Positions 5,009 through 6,341 of a stretch of 6,341 nt of DNA are shown here, one piece after another. The stretch's first letter is position 1, and every line of letters starts with the position of its first letter. The notes beneath the pieces are model-generated. The model did no database searches. It worked only from the letters and a program-made list of their open reading frames with translations, and was not told the DNA's origin. This DNA is from an uncultured Fibrobacterota bacterium (GTDB lineage: Bacteria > Fibrobacterota > Chitinivibrionia > Chitinivibrionales > CAIOZP01), in assembly GCA_903862805.1 (NCBI GenBank), contig CAIOZP010000165.1:1-6341 (forward strand), given 5' to 3'. The position numbers and the translations under genes were made by a program.

Positions 5009-6341
5009 CTATCACGAGCATGGTGATGTCGTCTTCTGCAACAGCGGCAGGGCCGCAAAATTCTTTTTGCATCTCGACGATTTTTGTAAGCGCATCCGAT
5101 GGCGGGAGTGCGTTTGTTTTTTTCACCGACTCGATCAATCTGTGTAGCTCGAACATCTCGTCTGTCTCCGGATTTCGTGCCTCAGTGAGACCATCGGTAT
5201 AGAGAACGAGCCGCTGTGTTCCTGGCTTGTAGTTTAGCACATTTTCGGAAAGCATCATGTCGGGAAAGACACCGAGGAAGAGTCCGTCGGCTTTGACCGT
5301 TGAACACTCGCCAGTTTCCCTGTCCATGAACACGACAGGGCAATGTCCCGCCGAGGTGAATGTGAATACGTGCTCGGCAGTATTGAATATTCCGTAGAAA
5401 ATCGTTACGAAATTGGTGGTGCGTATTTCCGTCTGGAAGAGCCGGTTGACGGCTTCGAGCGTTTTCTGCGGGCCGGTTTCTGCCGATGCGTGCATCTTTA
5501 GAAGTACCTTCACGGTTGACATAACGAGAGCCGATGAAATGCCGTGTCCTGACACGTCGGCAATGATAACTCCAAATACTCCGTGGCTGATCTCGAACAC
5601 ATCGTAATAGTCGCCGCCGACCGCATCTGCCGGAACGTACATCGCTCCGATGTCGAGATCACTGCTGTTGGGCAGAGTCTCGGGGAGCAGCCCTTCTTGA
5701 ACGGCACGTGCGTGTTCCATGTCACGGTTGATTTTTGCGTTGGCTTCACTCAGTTCGTGATTGACAACTTTCAGCTCGTCGTAGGCTTCTTTCAGGCTGT
5801 CGTTAGCATCGATCAGCTCGCTGTACATTCGCATGTTTTCGATTATGACACCGGCCTGAGTCACGATCACCGAAATGGTGCCGATGTCATCACCGGTCAT
5901 GTTGCGATCGGCGCTGCCGCAGTCAATCCAAAGTACGCCAATTGTACGGAAGGCCGGAGATTCGACAAGCTGGCGACGGCGCTCATCTTCAGATACCGGC
6001 TTGCTCTCCGGCGGTTTTTCTTCCTGCTGCGACATGAGGCTGCCTATGCGTCCGACAACCGGTATCACAAGATATTCCTTTGATCCGAGACGCTCGGCAA
6101 AGGTGTCGTCAATCGGAGAAATTCCGTTTACAAGCAGGTGCTTGTTTAAAAAAACGCAGTCGGTGATGTCGCCGCCAGCGAATCCGAGCGAACATGAAAA
6201 TCCGCCGAGCGTTTCCTGCGGAACACCGCGTGAATGAGTTGGTATGAGTGAAAAGGAATTTTTATCGACTGTGAAAAAGATGCTTCGTTCGAGTCCGGTG
6301 ATTTCGCTGATGCCGACCAGCAGCGTCTTCATCAGCCGGTC
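5001..6341 (-). CDS. GAF domain / SpoIIE-type PP2C phosphatase, 5' end outside window
   Basis: Predicted cytoplasmic serine phosphatase of the RsbU/SpoIIE type, which typically dephosphorylates an anti-sigma-factor antagonist (STAS protein) in a partner-switching pathway; that substrate is inferred. Numbering is from Met at 6332, but the frame is open to the window edge (Asp-Arg-Leu precede it) and a GAF domain starts here mid-helix, so the true N-terminus lies outside. Residues 1-165 are GAF-like (LLVGISEITGLERSIFFTVD ... IGVLWIDCG ... IIENMRMY). About 165-215 is a heptad-rich signalling coiled coil (ANDSLKEAYDELKVVNHELSEAN and onward), leading to the RsbU-like linker ARAVQEGLLPETLP. About 225-443 is the phosphatase: AVGGDYYDVF (Asp241), IADVSGHGISSALVMS (Asp259), SAGHCP, LYTDGLTEARN (Asp380) and DDITMLVIDY (Asp434/435). 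All metal-ligand aspartates expected for PP2C are present. A charged insert at about 99-127 interrupts the GAF domain. It is convergent with thiE. Confidence 0.92.
   Translation of the reverse strand, partial: DRLMKTLLVGISEITGLERSIFFTVDKNSFSLIPTHSRGVPQETLGGFSCSLGFAGGDITDCVFLNKHLLVNGISPIDDTFAERLGSKEYLVIPVVGRIGSLMSQQEEKPPESKPVSEDERRRQLVESPAFRTIGVLWIDCGSADRNMTGDDIGTISVIVTQAGVIIENMRMYSELIDANDSLKEAYDELKVVNHELSEANAKINRDMEHARAVQEGLLPETLPNSSDLDIGAMYVPADAVGGDYYDVFEISHGVFGVIIADVSGHGISSALVMSTVKVLLKMHASAETGPQKTLEAVNRLFQTEIRTTNFVTIFYGIFNTAEHVFTFTSAGHCPVVFMDRETGECSTVKADGLFLGVFPDMMLSENVLNYKPGTQRLVLYTDGLTEARNPETDEMFELHRLIESVKKTNALPPSDALTKIVEMQKEFCGPAAVAEDDITMLVIDY

Noticed and set aside
5583..6237. Plus-strand open frames opposite the phosphatase gene
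   Set aside because: They are shadows of the minus-strand gene, whose catalytic motifs are all intact.
1..6341. CRISPR array, tRNA, riboswitch, insertion sequence or defence/toxin-antitoxin genes
   Set aside because: No regularly spaced repeats, cloverleaf, thi-box or transposase motifs were seen; nearly all of the window is filled by five recognisable genes.

Overview
This 6.3 kb window is ordinary bacterial chromosome with mid-range GC content. It carries five protein genes and no visible mobile element, CRISPR array, tRNA or rRNA. The best taxonomic hint is the signal peptidase I, which has the long form with an 'IPKKGD' segment and a 'FMMGDNRDNS-x-D-x-R-[FY]WG' C-terminal box that I associate with the Fibrobacterota/Chlorobi/Bacteroidota (FCB) group. 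The Asp-Thr-rich lipoprotein with a formylglycine-generating-enzyme-like (FGE) fold fits Fibrobacterota-like genomes, but this assignment is inference and is not proven by the window.

Layout from left to right: (1) positions 96-1352, plus strand, a secreted lipoprotein with an InlB-like beta repeat followed by an FGE/SUMF1-like domain interrupted by a DT-rich insert. (2) Positions 1375-2424, minus strand, an RsmH-type 16S rRNA methyltransferase, convergent with gene 1. (3) A 114 bp divergent intergenic region that contains a nested 19-bp inverted repeat able to form one long stem-loop. (4) Positions 2539-4932, plus strand, a tight three-gene run lepB-ispD-thiE, with start and stop codons adjacent or overlapping. 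(5) Positions 5001-6341, minus strand, a GAF / coiled-coil / SpoIIE-type (PP2C) phosphatase whose 5' end lies beyond the window.

Functionally, lepB (signal peptide cleavage), ispD (MEP isoprenoid pathway) and thiE (thiamine phosphate synthesis) are housekeeping genes that probably share one transcript but not one pathway. RsmH modifies the ribosome. The phosphatase is a signalling output protein of the RsbU type, and the lipoprotein is a surface or periplasmic protein of unknown role. No new multi-gene system is evident. The points most worth a second look are the stem-loop between rsmH and lepB and the FGE-like lipoprotein, which lacks the two catalytic cysteines.
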